Shown: piece after piece, positions 23,680 to 31,331 of the stretch | Layout of the letters: every line of letters starts with the position of its first letter | Numbering within the stretch: position 1 is the stretch's first letter | From: Clostridiales bacterium | GTDB taxonomy: Bacteria; Bacillota; Clostridia; Oscillospirales; Oscillospiraceae | Length of the DNA: 64,000 bases | Direction of reading: 5' to 3' | Assembly: GCA_004554585.1 (NCBI GenBank) | Contig: SFLH01000002.1 | Location: 62,001-126,000, forward strand | The notes under the pieces: model-generated | What the model saw: the letters and a program-made list of their open reading frames with translations, nothing else | The model's database searches: none | Told to the model about the DNA's origin: nothing | Made by a program: the position numbers and the translations under genes

Positions 23680-24495
23680 TCAGAAGTCCAGCACCAGCCC
23701 GGTGGACAGCTGCTGGACCCGGCTGCCCAGCTCTTCTTTCAGGATCTCGTAGGCGGCCTGGCCGGTGCAGTGGCCGGTGACAACCTGGGTCACCCCGGTC
23801 TCGCCCAGGCGGCGGGCGAAGGCCCGGACCTCCTGAGCCGGGGTTTCGTAGAGGTGAAAGCCCCCTACAATGGCGTGGATAGGCTGGCCGGGGAAGGCGG
23901 CCTGGACCTCCCGGACCACATTGTCCGCCCCGGCGTGACAGCAGCTGTTGAAGATCACCAGCCCCTGGGGGGTGGAAAAGACCAGGCTCTGCTCGTGGGC
24001 AAAATCGTCGGGCACCCAGGTGTGGCCCTCCCAGCGGTACATGCCGGCGGCCAGTCCCCGCTGGTCCAGACCCGGGGTGGTGTGGGGCAGCAAGGTCACC
24101 CCGGGCAGAGGGGAGACGGTACCGGTGACGTAGCGGATGCGGGGGGCGAAGTCCGCCAGTAGGCCTTTGCGGATGCCCTCATACCGCCAGCCCCCGTCCG
24201 CCGTCCGGTCGTAACAGGTCTCCCCGCAGGCCTGGCGGAGGTAGAAGGGGGCGTGGGCATTGCGGGCAAAAAAGGCGTCCATGCCGTCGGCGTGATCCCA
24301 GTGGGCGTGGGAGAGAACTCCGAAGGACACCTGGTTTAGGTCTAGCCCCAGGGCATGGGCATTGCGAACGAAGAGATCGCTGGCTCCGGCGTCCAGCAGG
24401 ATGACCTCTCCTTGGTATTCTAGATAGAAGGACAACCCCCACTCTCCCTCCAGGCCCCGGGCGGCGAGGTTGTCAACCAATACAGTGGCGCGCAT
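23680..24495 (-). CDS. MBL-fold metallo-hydrolase
   Basis: 271 residues. The metallo-beta-lactamase motif is LSHAHWDHADGMDAF (H-x-H-x-D-H) near residue 62; further metal ligands are in ILFNSCCHAGADN-like VIFNSCCHAGAD and GGFHLY, and in TGHCTG. This arrangement (S-C-C-H and G-H-C-T) is typical of the TaF3/7,8-dihydropterin-6-methyl-4-aminobenzene-phosphate synthase-like subgroup, found widely in methanogens and Clostridia. The substrate is unknown. AAAGGAG precedes ATG 24495. It is convergent with the oxidoreductase operon and divergent from spoIIIA. Confidence 0.85.
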   Translation of the reverse strand: MRATVLVDNLAARGLEGEWGLSFYLEYQGEVILLDAGASDLFVRNAHALGLDLNQVSFGVLSHAHWDHADGMDAFFARNAHAPFYLRQACGETCYDRTADGGWRYEGIRKGLLADFAPRIRYVTGTVSPLPGVTLLPHTTPGLDQRGLAAGMYRWEGHTWVPDDFAHEQSLVFSTPQGLVIFNSCCHAGADNVVREVQAAFPGQPIHAIVGGFHLYETPAQEVRAFARRLGETGVTQVVTGHCTGQAAYEILKEELGSRVQQLSTGLVLDF

Positions 24496-24573
24496 GGGAT
24501 TCGCTCCTTTTCCACATGGATTTTTCTCCATTATAGCGAAAGAGCCCACCCCTGGCAAGGCGGGAAATTTCCG

Positions 24574-24603
24574 GCATATCCCTGGGACAGGCCCGCATAG
24601 GAT
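24574..24603 (+). promoter_or_regulatory. Sigma-E-like promoter of spoIIIA
   Basis: GCATATC (24574-24580), 15 bases, CATAGGAT (24596-24603), close to the Bacillus sigma-E consensus (kmATATT and CATACAnT). spoIIIA is sigma-E controlled in known spore formers, so position and function agree. Confidence 0.55.
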
Positions 24604-24627
24604 GAAGATGACTTGGAGGTGATGACC

Positions 24628-25515
24628 ATGGACAGATGGGACAAGGGAGTCCCACAGTTTCTCCGGGCCCGGCTGGCCCAGCTGGACCGGCAGACCTTGG
24701 AAGAGGTGGAGGAGCTCCGCCTGCGGGTGGGCTTTCCCTTGGCGGTCTGCCGGGCGGGGGAGGAGTGGACCCACCCGGCTTGGCAGGACCGCCCTCTGGG
24801 GGAGGAGGACCTGTACCGGGTGTTGGAGACCGCCGGCGGCGGCTCGGTCCACACCATTCTGGATCAGCTGCGGGAGGGCTACGTCACAGCCCCCGGCGGC
24901 CTGCGGGTGGGCATCTGCGGGGAGGGTGCCGTCCGGGAGGGGAATCTGCTCTCCTTTCGCCGGGTGACCTCTCTGGCCCTGCGGGTGCCCCACTTTCTGC
25001 CGGGGGTGGCGGCCTCCCTGGTGCCCCAGCTGGCCAAGGAGGGCAGGGTGCCCAGCACCCTCATTCTCTCCCCCCCGGGGGTGGGCAAGACCACCCTGCT
25101 GCGGGACCTCATCCGCTGCCTTTCCCAGGGAGAGGGGGTGCTGCCCCGCCGGGTGGGGGTGGCTGATGAGCGGGGAGAACTGGGGGCAGGCCCTCTTCGC
25201 CTGCAGCTGGGCCCCCGCACCGATGTGCTGGAAAACTGCCCCAAGGCGGCCGGCCTGCTCATGCTCCTGCGGGGCATGAGCCCCCAGGTGCTGGCCGCCG
25301 ACGAGATCACCGCCCCGGAGGACGTGAGGGCCATGGAGGAGGCCGCCGGCTGTGGCGTCACCCTTCTGGCCACGGCCCACGGGGGCAGCTGGGAGGAACT
25401 GCGGCTGCGGCCCCTGTACCGGCGGCTGCTGGGAGAGGGGATCTTCCAGGCCTTTGTGCTTATCTCCCTCTCCGGCGGCCGGCGGAAGTACCAGGTGCGG
25501 GAGGGATGTCCATGA
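24628..25515 (+). CDS. spoIIIAA: Stage III sporulation protein AA (ATPase)
   Basis: 295 residues. Secretion-type ATPase with Walker A SPPGVGKTTLLRDLI, an Asp-box region ILENCPKAAGLLMLLRGMSPQVL-like NCPKAAGLLMLLRGMSPQ, Walker B VLAADEI and a C-terminal ATAHGG motif. SpoIIIAA is the mother-cell ATPase thought to power the SpoIIIA-SpoIIQ feeding-tube channel into the forespore. GGAGGT at 24615-24620 is best spaced for ATG 24628; TTG/ATG starts at 24613 and 24622 are too close to or overlap it. The gene heads the complete AA-AH operon. Confidence 0.95.
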   Translation: MDRWDKGVPQFLRARLAQLDRQTLEEVEELRLRVGFPLAVCRAGEEWTHPAWQDRPLGEEDLYRVLETAGGGSVHTILDQLREGYVTAPGGLRVGICGEGAVREGNLLSFRRVTSLALRVPHFLPGVAASLVPQLAKEGRVPSTLILSPPGVGKTTLLRDLIRCLSQGEGVLPRRVGVADERGELGAGPLRLQLGPRTDVLENCPKAAGLLMLLRGMSPQVLAADEITAPEDVRAMEEAAGCGVTLLATAHGGSWEELRLRPLYRRLLGEGIFQAFVLISLSGGRRKYQVREGCP

Positions 25516-26021
25516 CTGCCCTGTTGGGAAAGGTGTGCCTGCTTGCCGGTTGTGCGGCCCTGGGGGTCCTCCGGGGGTGCCGGCTGGGACAGCGGGCGGC
25601 CTGCCTGGAGGAGTTCCGCCGGGTTCTGGAGGGCCTGTCCCGGGAGCTGAGCTTCTCCTTGCGCCCTGTGGCCGACCTGCTGGCCGGGGCGGCCGAGGGA
25701 AGCCGAGGGGACCTGGCGGCCTTTTTCCAAACCTGCCGCCGCCGCTTTGATGCCGGCGGCCAGGAGAGCTGGGCGGAGAGCTGGTGGGCTGCCCTGGACC
25801 AGACCCCGCTGCCCTTGGAGGAGGAGGACCGCCGGCTGCTCCAGGAGGCGGGGGATGTGCTGGGCCGCTACGACGGGGAAAGCCAGCGGCAGGCCCTGAC
25901 AGCCCTGGTCCAGCGCCTGGCCGATCAGGCCCAAAAGGCTCGGGCTACGGCCCAGCGCCTGTTCCGGGTCTACGTGGCACTGGGGGTGGCAGGGGGCCTG
26001 TTCTGCGTGATCATGCTGTGA
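25512..26021 (+). CDS. spoIIIAB: Stage III sporulation protein AB
   Basis: 169 residues. An N-terminal membrane helix (LLGKVCLLAGCAALGVL) and a C-terminal one (LFRVYVALGVAGGLFCVIML) flank a helical domain resembling the GspF-type proteins of type II secretion, as in SpoIIIAB. ATG 25512 overlaps the AA stop as ATGA and is 7 bases from GGGAGGG; ATG 25506 is too close to the RBS. It should be a mother-cell outer forespore membrane component. Confidence 0.93.
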   Translation: MTALLGKVCLLAGCAALGVLRGCRLGQRAACLEEFRRVLEGLSRELSFSLRPVADLLAGAAEGSRGDLAAFFQTCRRRFDAGGQESWAESWWAALDQTPLPLEEEDRRLLQEAGDVLGRYDGESQRQALTALVQRLADQAQKARATAQRLFRVYVALGVAGGLFCVIML

Positions 26022-26028
26022 GTTTTTG

Positions 26029-26057
26029 GCATAGACCAGCGGGAGGACGCATAGAGT
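26029..26057 (+). promoter_or_regulatory. Weak sigma-E-like promoter candidate before spoIIIAC
   Basis: GCATAGA (26029-26035), 14 bases, CATAGAGT (26050-26057) in the 92-base AB-AC gap. The -35 match is only partial. A small hairpin (GGGACGA/TCGTCCC, about 26079-26097) follows in the same gap. Confidence 0.25.
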
Positions 26058-26113
26058 GATGGCAACGGAAGAAAAGGGGACGAGTTCTTCGTCCCGCGGA
26101 AAGGAAGTCGGGA

Positions 26114-26308
26114 ATGGACGTCGATCTGGTGTTCAAAATCGCGGCGGTGGGCATTTTGGTCTCGGTGCTCAACCAGGTCCTCACCCGGTCCGGCCGGGAG
26201 GAGCAAGCCACCATGACCACCCTGGCGGGGCTCATTGTGGTGCTCATGATGGTGGTGCAGAAGATCAGCGAGCTCTTCGACCTGGTCAAGACCCTCTTCG
26301 GGCTGTGA
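26114..26308 (+). CDS. spoIIIAC: Stage III sporulation protein AC
   Basis: 64 residues, exactly the expected tiny size. Two membrane helices (VFKIAAVGILVSVLNQVLT and TLAGLIVVLMMVVQKIS) frame a short basic/charged turn, as in all SpoIIIAC proteins. AAAGGAAG precedes ATG 26114. The 92-base gap behind spoIIIAB is unusually long for this operon and contains a hairpin. Confidence 0.95.
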   Translation: MDVDLVFKIAAVGILVSVLNQVLTRSGREEQATMTTLAGLIVVLMMVVQKISELFDLVKTLFGL

Positions 26309-26314
26309 TGGACT

Positions 26315-26698
26315 ATGGATATGCTGGCAATGGCCGCAGCGGGGATCGTAGCAGCCCTGTGCGCGGTGGTGGTGCGCCAACGGACCCCAGAAATTGCCGT
26401 GGCACTCACAGCGGCGGCCTGTCTGCTGCTGCTGTGGAATACCCTGCCCCTGCTGGAGACCATCCGGGATGTGCTGGAGGAACTGGCCGGTCTGGCCGAC
26501 ATCTCCCCCACGGTTCTGCGGCCCATGCTCCAGACGGTGGGCCTGGCGCTGGTGACCAAGCTGGCCGCCGCCGTCTGCCGGGACGCGGGGGAGGGAAGCG
26601 TGGCCGCCTTTGTAGAGACCGCCGGCGCCGCCGCCGCGGTGCTGGTGGCCCTGCCCCTGTTGAAAATGGTCCTGCAGTTGGTCATCGAGTTGTTATAG
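26315..26698 (+). CDS. spoIIIAD: Stage III sporulation protein AD
   Basis: 127 residues with four short hydrophobic segments and the family segment MLQTVGLALVTKLAAAVCRD and AFVETAGAAAAVLVALPLL. AC and AD are homologous membrane ring components. ATG 26315 lies 6 bases after the spoIIIAC stop; a second ATG at 26321 is possible because no strong RBS marks the start. Confidence 0.93.
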   Translation: MDMLAMAAAGIVAALCAVVVRQRTPEIAVALTAAACLLLLWNTLPLLETIRDVLEELAGLADISPTVLRPMLQTVGLALVTKLAAAVCRDAGEGSVAAFVETAGAAAAVLVALPLLKMVLQLVIELL

Positions 26699-26709
26699 CC
26701 CGCAGCTGC

Positions 26710-27801
26710 TTGCTGGTGCTGCTGGTGGCCCTGCTGCTCATGCCCACGGCCCTGGCTCTGGACCAGGAGGAAATTTTTCAGGAGCAGAAAACGTCTCTAG
26801 GGATGGACGAGCTGGAAGAGGCCGGCCAGGCCTACACCGGCCAGGAGGAGATCGGGGAGGACCTGGATGTGGAGGGTTCCTTCCGTCACATTGCTGGCCA
26901 GGCCAAGGACGCCCTGGCGGGGGTGGCCAAGGCATCGGTGCGCAGCTGCGTGCTGCTGCTGGCGGTGACCCTGCTGTGCGGCCTGGCCGAAGGGATCAAG
27001 GCTGGGACGGGGGAGGACGGGCTGTCGGTGACCACCTTGGCGGCGGCCCTGTCCATTGCGGCCATTGCCGTGGGGGATGTCCACTCCCTGCTGACCCAGG
27101 GGGAGCAGGCCATTGACAACATGAAGGTCCTGGGGGACGTGCTCCTGCCAGCGGTCTCCATGGCCACGGCGGCCAGCGGCAGCCCCGCCATGGCAGTGGT
27201 CAAGCATGGGGCCACCATCCTCTTTTCCGATTTTCTCATCCGCCTCATCGACTCCCTGCTCATCCCCCTGTGCTATGCCTTTGTGGCCGCCAACGTGGCT
27301 TGGGCGGCCTTGGGCAACGGCGGCCTGAAGCGGCTGGGAGGGCTGCTCAAGTGGATGATCACCATCATCCTTTCCATCGTCTTGCTGGTCTTTGTGGGCT
27401 ATCTGAACCTGTCGGGGGTGATCTCCGGCGGCGCGGATGCGGCTACGGTCAAGGCGGCCAAGTTTACCATCTCCAACCTGGTGCCTGTGGTGGGCGGGGT
27501 GATCTCCGACACGGCAGAGACCCTGCTGGCAGGGGCCTCGGTGCTGCGCAACGCGGCGGGGGTGTTTGGCATGCTGGCTGTTCTGGGTATCTGCGTGGTC
27601 CCCTTTTTGAACTTGGGGATACATTATTTAATGTACCGCTGCACCGCTGCCCTGGCCGCCACGGTCTCCGGGGACGGACGGATTACGGGCCTCATCGAGG
27701 CCTTGGGCGCCGCCTTTGGCCTGATCCTGGCCATGACGGCCTCCTGCGCCGTGCTGTTGGTGGTGGCCATGGTCTCTGCGGTGTCGGCGGTGGCGGGATA
27801 G
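26710..27801 (+). CDS. spoIIIAE: Stage III sporulation protein AE
   Basis: About 363 residues. A signal-like hydrophobic N-terminus (LVLLVALLLMPTALAL), a hydrophilic linker and about seven membrane segments, with conserved parts such as GLAEGIKAGTG, SGSPAMAVVKHGATILFSDF and ISDTAETLLAGASVLRNAAG. The polytopic SpoIIIAE is part of the mother-cell channel. The start is unclear: no ATG lies before residue 11. TTG 26710, 11 bases after the spoIIIAD stop and without an RBS, is the best candidate, with GTG 26716 next. ATG 26740 would remove the signal segment. Confidence 0.88.
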   Translation: MLVLLVALLLMPTALALDQEEIFQEQKTSLGMDELEEAGQAYTGQEEIGEDLDVEGSFRHIAGQAKDALAGVAKASVRSCVLLLAVTLLCGLAEGIKAGTGEDGLSVTTLAAALSIAAIAVGDVHSLLTQGEQAIDNMKVLGDVLLPAVSMATAASGSPAMAVVKHGATILFSDFLIRLIDSLLIPLCYAFVAANVAWAALGNGGLKRLGGLLKWMITIILSIVLLVFVGYLNLSGVISGGADAATVKAAKFTISNLVPVVGGVISDTAETLLAGASVLRNAAGVFGMLAVLGICVVPFLNLGIHYLMYRCTAALAATVSGDGRITGLIEALGAAFGLILAMTASCAVLLVVAMVSAVSAVAG

Positions 27802-27811
27802 GAGGCAAACC

Positions 27812-28300
27812 ATGGAACTCATTCGCGGCTGGATTCTCAGCGTCACGGTTTCGGCCATCCTCATCGCCGCCGCCGAGGCCCTCATGCCTGCGGGGACGGT
27901 GAAAAAGGTGGGCAAGCTCACCGGCGGCCTCATTCTCATCCTGGGCATCGTGCAGCCCTTGGTGTCCCTGGACTATGAAGACCTCTACGATCTGGTCATG
28001 GCCCTGCCCGCCGGGGCCATCAGCCAGCAGACCATCGAAGAAAGGACCGACGAGACCATGAAAGGAATCATAGAGGAGGAACTGAGCGCATACATTGTGG
28101 ACAAAGGCAAAGAGCTGGGGGCGGAATGCACCGCCCAGGTGACCTGTGCGCCAGATGAGGAGGGCCTGCCCGTCCCCGTCCAGGCTACCGTCACGGGCAG
28201 CCTGACCCAGGCACAGAAGACGGCCCTCTCCCAATACATGGAGCAGGAGCTGGGCCTGCCCCGGGAAGCACAGATCTACCGAACGGAGGAGGCGCCATGA
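27812..28300 (+). CDS. spoIIIAF: Stage III sporulation protein AF
   Basis: 162 residues. Two N-terminal membrane helices (GWILSVTVSAILIAAAEALM and LTGGLILILGIVQPLVSL) and a soluble C-terminal ring-building-motif-like domain (AQVTCAPDEEG, VTGSLTQAQKTALSQYMEQE) match SpoIIIAF. GGAGGC lies before ATG 27812. Its end overlaps spoIIIAG by 4 bases. Confidence 0.92.
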   Translation: MELIRGWILSVTVSAILIAAAEALMPAGTVKKVGKLTGGLILILGIVQPLVSLDYEDLYDLVMALPAGAISQQTIEERTDETMKGIIEEELSAYIVDKGKELGAECTAQVTCAPDEEGLPVPVQATVTGSLTQAQKTALSQYMEQELGLPREAQIYRTEEAP

Positions 28301-28812
28301 AGGGAAAGGAGATCCTGGACCGCCTGGTCCAGAAGGTCAAGGCCTCTTGGAGCCAATACCGGCTGGTGTGGCTGGTGATCCTGGCCGGCCTGGTGCTGCT
28401 GTGCCTGCCCACCGGCGGCCAGGAGCGGGAGAGCCCGGAGGAAGCGGTGGTTTCCTCGGACTTTGACCTGGCGCAGACCGAGGAGCGCCTATCCCAGGCC
28501 CTGTCGAAGATTCACGGGGCAGGGGAGGTGACGGTGGTGCTCACCGTGGCCAACGGGCCCCGGCAGATCTTGGCCCAGGACGAAACGAGAAACGGAGAGG
28601 AGGGAGAGGAGAGGACGGAGACCGTGGTCCTCAACCGAGGCAGCGGGTACCAGGAGACGGTAACCATCCAAGAGGTCTACCCCCGCTACCAGGGGGCCCT
28701 GCTGGTGTGCCCCGGGGGAGACGACCCCTCGATACGATTGCAGCTGACCCAGGCCATGTCCGCCCTGACGGGGCTGGGCGCCGATAAAATTTCGATCAGT
28801 AAAGGAAAGTGA
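28297..28812 (+). CDS. spoIIIAG: Stage III sporulation protein AG
   Basis: 171 residues. One membrane helix (LVWLVILAGLVLLCLPTGG) and an extracytoplasmic ring-building domain with the AG core LSKIHGAGEVTVVLTVAN, the central insertion rich in Glu/Thr (GEEGEERTETVV) and the C-terminal YQGALLVCPGGDD with AMSALTGLGADKISISKGK. SpoIIIAG assembles a large ring in the intermembrane space. Start ATGA overlap with AF at 28297. Confidence 0.94.
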   Translation: MKGKEILDRLVQKVKASWSQYRLVWLVILAGLVLLCLPTGGQERESPEEAVVSSDFDLAQTEERLSQALSKIHGAGEVTVVLTVANGPRQILAQDETRNGEEGEERTETVVLNRGSGYQETVTIQEVYPRYQGALLVCPGGDDPSIRLQLTQAMSALTGLGADKISISKGK

Positions 28813-28822
28813 GGAACAACCT

Positions 28823-29401
28823 ATGAAACTCTGGAAACGCAACGCCATCGCCGCGGCCATCGTGCTCTTTGTCTGCGGAGCGGTCTATCTCAACTGGAGC
28901 TACTCCCAGGACACCGCTGCCGGAAAGAACCTGGGGGAAGCTGCCCTGGTGGGCAGCCAAAACGACCCGCTGACCCAGAACACGGAGGACACCGACCAGC
29001 AGTCTGCCGGCGAGGAAGGGGACCAGACTACTACCACCGGCCAGGGCAGCACGTACTTCTCCACCGCCCGCCTCAACCGCCAGCAGGCCCGGGACAACGC
29101 CCTGTCTCTGCTCCAGGAGGCGGCGGAGGATGAAAAGGCCGACCAGGCCGCCGTGGATGAGGCCAACGCCGCCATCCAGACCATGGCAGACTACACCATG
29201 ACCGAGGCCCAGATCGAGAACCTCATCACCGCCAAGGGCTACACCGACTGCGTGGCCTTCCTGGGGGAAGACAGCATCAGCGTGGTGGTCTCCGCCACAG
29301 AAAACGGGATGACCGACAGTGATGCCGCCCGCATCGGAGAGATCGTCATGGAACAGACCGGCCTGAGCGCCGACCAGATCAAGATCATCGAGGCAGAATG
29401 A
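28823..29401 (+). CDS. spoIIIAH: Stage III sporulation protein AH
   Basis: 192 residues. An N-terminal anchor (RNAIAAAIVLFVCGAVYLNW) is followed by a Gln/Asp/Thr-rich linker and the YscJ/FliF-like domain (STARLNRQQARDNALSLLQE, IENLITAKGYTDCVAFLGED). SpoIIIAH crosses the intermembrane space to bind SpoIIQ from the forespore. It ends the spoIIIA operon and a stem-loop follows. Confidence 0.95.
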   Translation: MKLWKRNAIAAAIVLFVCGAVYLNWSYSQDTAAGKNLGEAALVGSQNDPLTQNTEDTDQQSAGEEGDQTTTTGQGSTYFSTARLNRQQARDNALSLLQEAAEDEKADQAAVDEANAAIQTMADYTMTEAQIENLITAKGYTDCVAFLGEDSISVVVSATENGMTDSDAARIGEIVMEQTGLSADQIKIIEAE

Positions 29402-29406
29402 ACCAT

Positions 29407-29449
29407 AAGCCCCTCCCTTACAGCCGATGCCCCTGTAAGGGAGGGGCTT
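29407..29449 (+). terminator. Hairpin after spoIIIAH
   Basis: A 17-bp perfect stem (AAGCCCCTCCCTTACAG with its complement) and a 9-base loop, followed by GTCCTCTT (a weak T tract). Confidence 0.75.
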
Positions 29450-29564
29450 GTCCTCTTCCGGCCGGCGCTTTTCTCCGGGCAAAAGGGTTGGCCGAAAGAG
29501 GTTCCTCTGTGGTATACTAAAGAAAAGATGCCTCCGCCTGCCGGAGGAAAAGGAGGGACCAACC

Positions 29565-30914
29565 GTGTCCATTGCCGCCAATGCCCTGCCCGCGCCTGTG
29601 CGCGGCGCCCTGGACCGCCTGCACGAAGCGGGCTTTGAGGCCTGGATTGTGGGGGGCTGTGTCCGGGACCTGCTCCTGGGCCGCGTCCCCACGGACTACG
29701 ACATCACCACCAGCGCCCGGCCGGAGCAGACCAAGCAGGTCTTTGCCCAGGAGCGGGTGGTGGAGACGGGCATCCGCCACGGCACGGTGACCGTCCTACT
29801 GGAGGGAATGCCCCTGGAGATCACCACCTATCGGGTGGACGGCAGCTACTCCGACGCTCGGCACCCGGATAGGGTGACTTTCACCACCAGCCTGCAAGAG
29901 GACACCGCCCGGCGGGACTTCACCATCAACGCCATGGCCTATGCCCCTGGCTGGGGCCTGCGGGATGGGTTCGGGGGACAGGGAGATCTGTCCCGCCGGC
30001 TCATCCGGGCGGTGGGGGACCCCCAGCGGCGGTTTCAGGAGGATGCCCTGCGGGTGCTGCGGGCGGTGCGCTTTGCCGCGGTGCTGGACTTTGCCTTGGA
30101 GGAGGAGACCGAGACTGCGGCCCGTCAGTGGGCCGGCCGTCTCAGGGAGGTCTCTGCCGAGCGGGTGTTCCAGGAGCTGAGCAAGCTGCTGTGCGGCCCC
30201 GGAGCGGGACGGGTGCTGCGGGACTATCCCGACATCCTGGGTCAGGTGATCCCCGAGCTGCTGCCCATGGTGGGGTTTGAGCACCGCAACCGGCATCACT
30301 GCTATGATGTCTATACCCACACCGTCGTGGCAGTGGACCATGTGCCCCCCCGCCTGCCCCTGCGCCTGGCCATGCTGCTGCACGACGTGGGCAAGCCGGA
30401 GACCTTTTCCATGGGAGAGGACGGCCAGGGGCATTTTTATGGCCACGCCCGGCGCAGTGAGGCGCTGACCCGGCAGATCCTCACCCGCCTGCGGGCCCCA
30501 AAAAAGCTCCTGGAAGAGGTGACAGCGTTGGTGCGCTGGCACGATGTGCCCCTTTCAGAGGACCCTCGGCAGATTCGCCGGTGGCTGAACCGGCTGGGGC
30601 CGGGCCGCTTTTTGGATCTGCTGGAGATCCAGCGGGGGGACGCGGCCGGCCAGGCTCCGGCATATTGTACAAGAATTGACCAGGCAAACCGCCTGGAGAA
30701 CCTGGCCCGGGAGATCCTTGCCCAGGCGCCCTGCCTGACGGTAAGGGATCTGGCGGTGGATGGAAGGGATCTTTTGGCCCTGGGATACCGGGGCCCCGCC
30801 ATTGGCGCAGGCCTGCAGGCAATGCTGGAGCAGGTCCTGGAAGGGGTCCTGCCCAACGAGAAAGGCCCCCTTTTGCAATGGCTGAGGGAAAAAGATGCAA
30901 AAAAAGCGGAGTAA
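29565..30914 (+). CDS. cca: CCA tRNA nucleotidyltransferase / polynucleotide adenylyltransferase with HD domain
   Basis: 449 residues. The class II nucleotidyltransferase head has FEAWIVGGCVRDLLLGRVPT and DYDITT (catalytic D-x-D). Motifs of the neck and body follow: RRDFTINAMAY, GGQGDLSRRLIRAVGDP and FQEDALRVLRAVRFAA. An HD hydrolase domain sits at about 250-360 (HHCYDVYTHT, MLLHDVGKPE). The enzyme adds or repairs the CCA end of tRNA. GTG 29565 lies 8 bases after AAAGGAGGG. It stands alone after spoIIIA with a modest promoter (TTGGCC at 29488, TATACT at 29513, 19-base spacer). Confidence 0.93.
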   Translation: MSIAANALPAPVRGALDRLHEAGFEAWIVGGCVRDLLLGRVPTDYDITTSARPEQTKQVFAQERVVETGIRHGTVTVLLEGMPLEITTYRVDGSYSDARHPDRVTFTTSLQEDTARRDFTINAMAYAPGWGLRDGFGGQGDLSRRLIRAVGDPQRRFQEDALRVLRAVRFAAVLDFALEEETETAARQWAGRLREVSAERVFQELSKLLCGPGAGRVLRDYPDILGQVIPELLPMVGFEHRNRHHCYDVYTHTVVAVDHVPPRLPLRLAMLLHDVGKPETFSMGEDGQGHFYGHARRSEALTRQILTRLRAPKKLLEEVTALVRWHDVPLSEDPRQIRRWLNRLGPGRFLDLLEIQRGDAAGQAPAYCTRIDQANRLENLAREILAQAPCLTVRDLAVDGRDLLALGYRGPAIGAGLQAMLEQVLEGVLPNEKGPLLQWLREKDAKKAE

Positions 30915-31001
30915 AAAAGTGTCATAAATAAGGTGAAAACCTGTAAAAGAAAGGAAAAAATGTTCCTGCGTGATAATTTTGCTAAAAAACTAAATTTTCT
31001 C

Positions 31002-31030
31002 TTTATTTTTTCTATACAGTGTGATATAAT
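31002..31030 (+). promoter_or_regulatory. Putative promoter of the permease operon
   Basis: TTTATT, 17 bases, TATAAT (31025-31030) in an AT-rich stretch after cca. The -35 is poor, so activation may be needed. Confidence 0.5.
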
Positions 31031-31036
31031 GAAGCC

Positions 31037-31120
31037 ACTCAAAAAGTCCGCGGCTTCGTCGAAAAGACGAAAAAGCGGTACGGGAGTACGGCTCAAGCAA
31101 ACTTGAGAAGGAGGGATGCG
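31037..31120 (+). other. Structured leader before the small ORF and APC permease
   Basis: The predicted transcript start region contains GCC/GGC pairing of GAAGCC with GGCTTC, a GTAC/GTAC hairpin with GGGA loop, and CTCAAG/CTTGAG with a CAAA loop directly in front of AAGGAGGG. No known riboswitch class was recognised. The last hairpin touches the RBS of the 42-codon ORF. Confidence 0.35.
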
Positions 31121-31249
31121 GTGACCCAGGCTGATAAGGTAAGCTTCACAAAGAAGGAAAATGTGAACGGATTTTCCTCAGATGAAGGAAGACATTCGAA
31201 GAAAGTCCATTCAATCCCCAAGAAGAATTTCGATCTGGCGCATGAATGA
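31121..31249 (+). CDS. 42-residue ORF, possible leader peptide or small protein
   Basis: GTG 31121 is five bases after a strong AAGGAGGG and opens a 42-codon frame ending at TGA 31247. The peptide is Lys/Asn/Ser-rich (starts MTQADKVSFTKKENVNG) with no membrane helix or known domain. It precedes the APC permease by 82 bases in the same transcript. A clear RBS in an otherwise AT-rich leader supports translation, but without conservation data it may be regulatory rather than a functional protein. Confidence 0.45.
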   Translation: MTQADKVSFTKKENVNGFSSDEGRHSKKVHSIPKKNFDLAHE

Positions 31250-31331
31250 GCCACCCGCTGGATCGGAGACCGCGTGCGAATGATAGTTGAGATTAGACAA
31301 CGACATTTCAACAAGAAACGAGGTAAAATGT

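Noticed and set aside
26056..26700. Extension of spoIIIAE into a 581-codon protein from 26056
   Set aside because: The added N-terminus overlaps spoIIIAC and spoIIIAD in another frame and is low-complexity Gly/Arg/Pro sequence. SpoIIIAE proteins have about 360-400 residues.
31073..31092. Guanidine-II riboswitch suggested by two ACGG sequences
   Set aside because: The ACGG motifs are not in the loops of paired hairpins as the class requires, and the downstream gene is an APC permease rather than a guanidine exporter or SMR protein.
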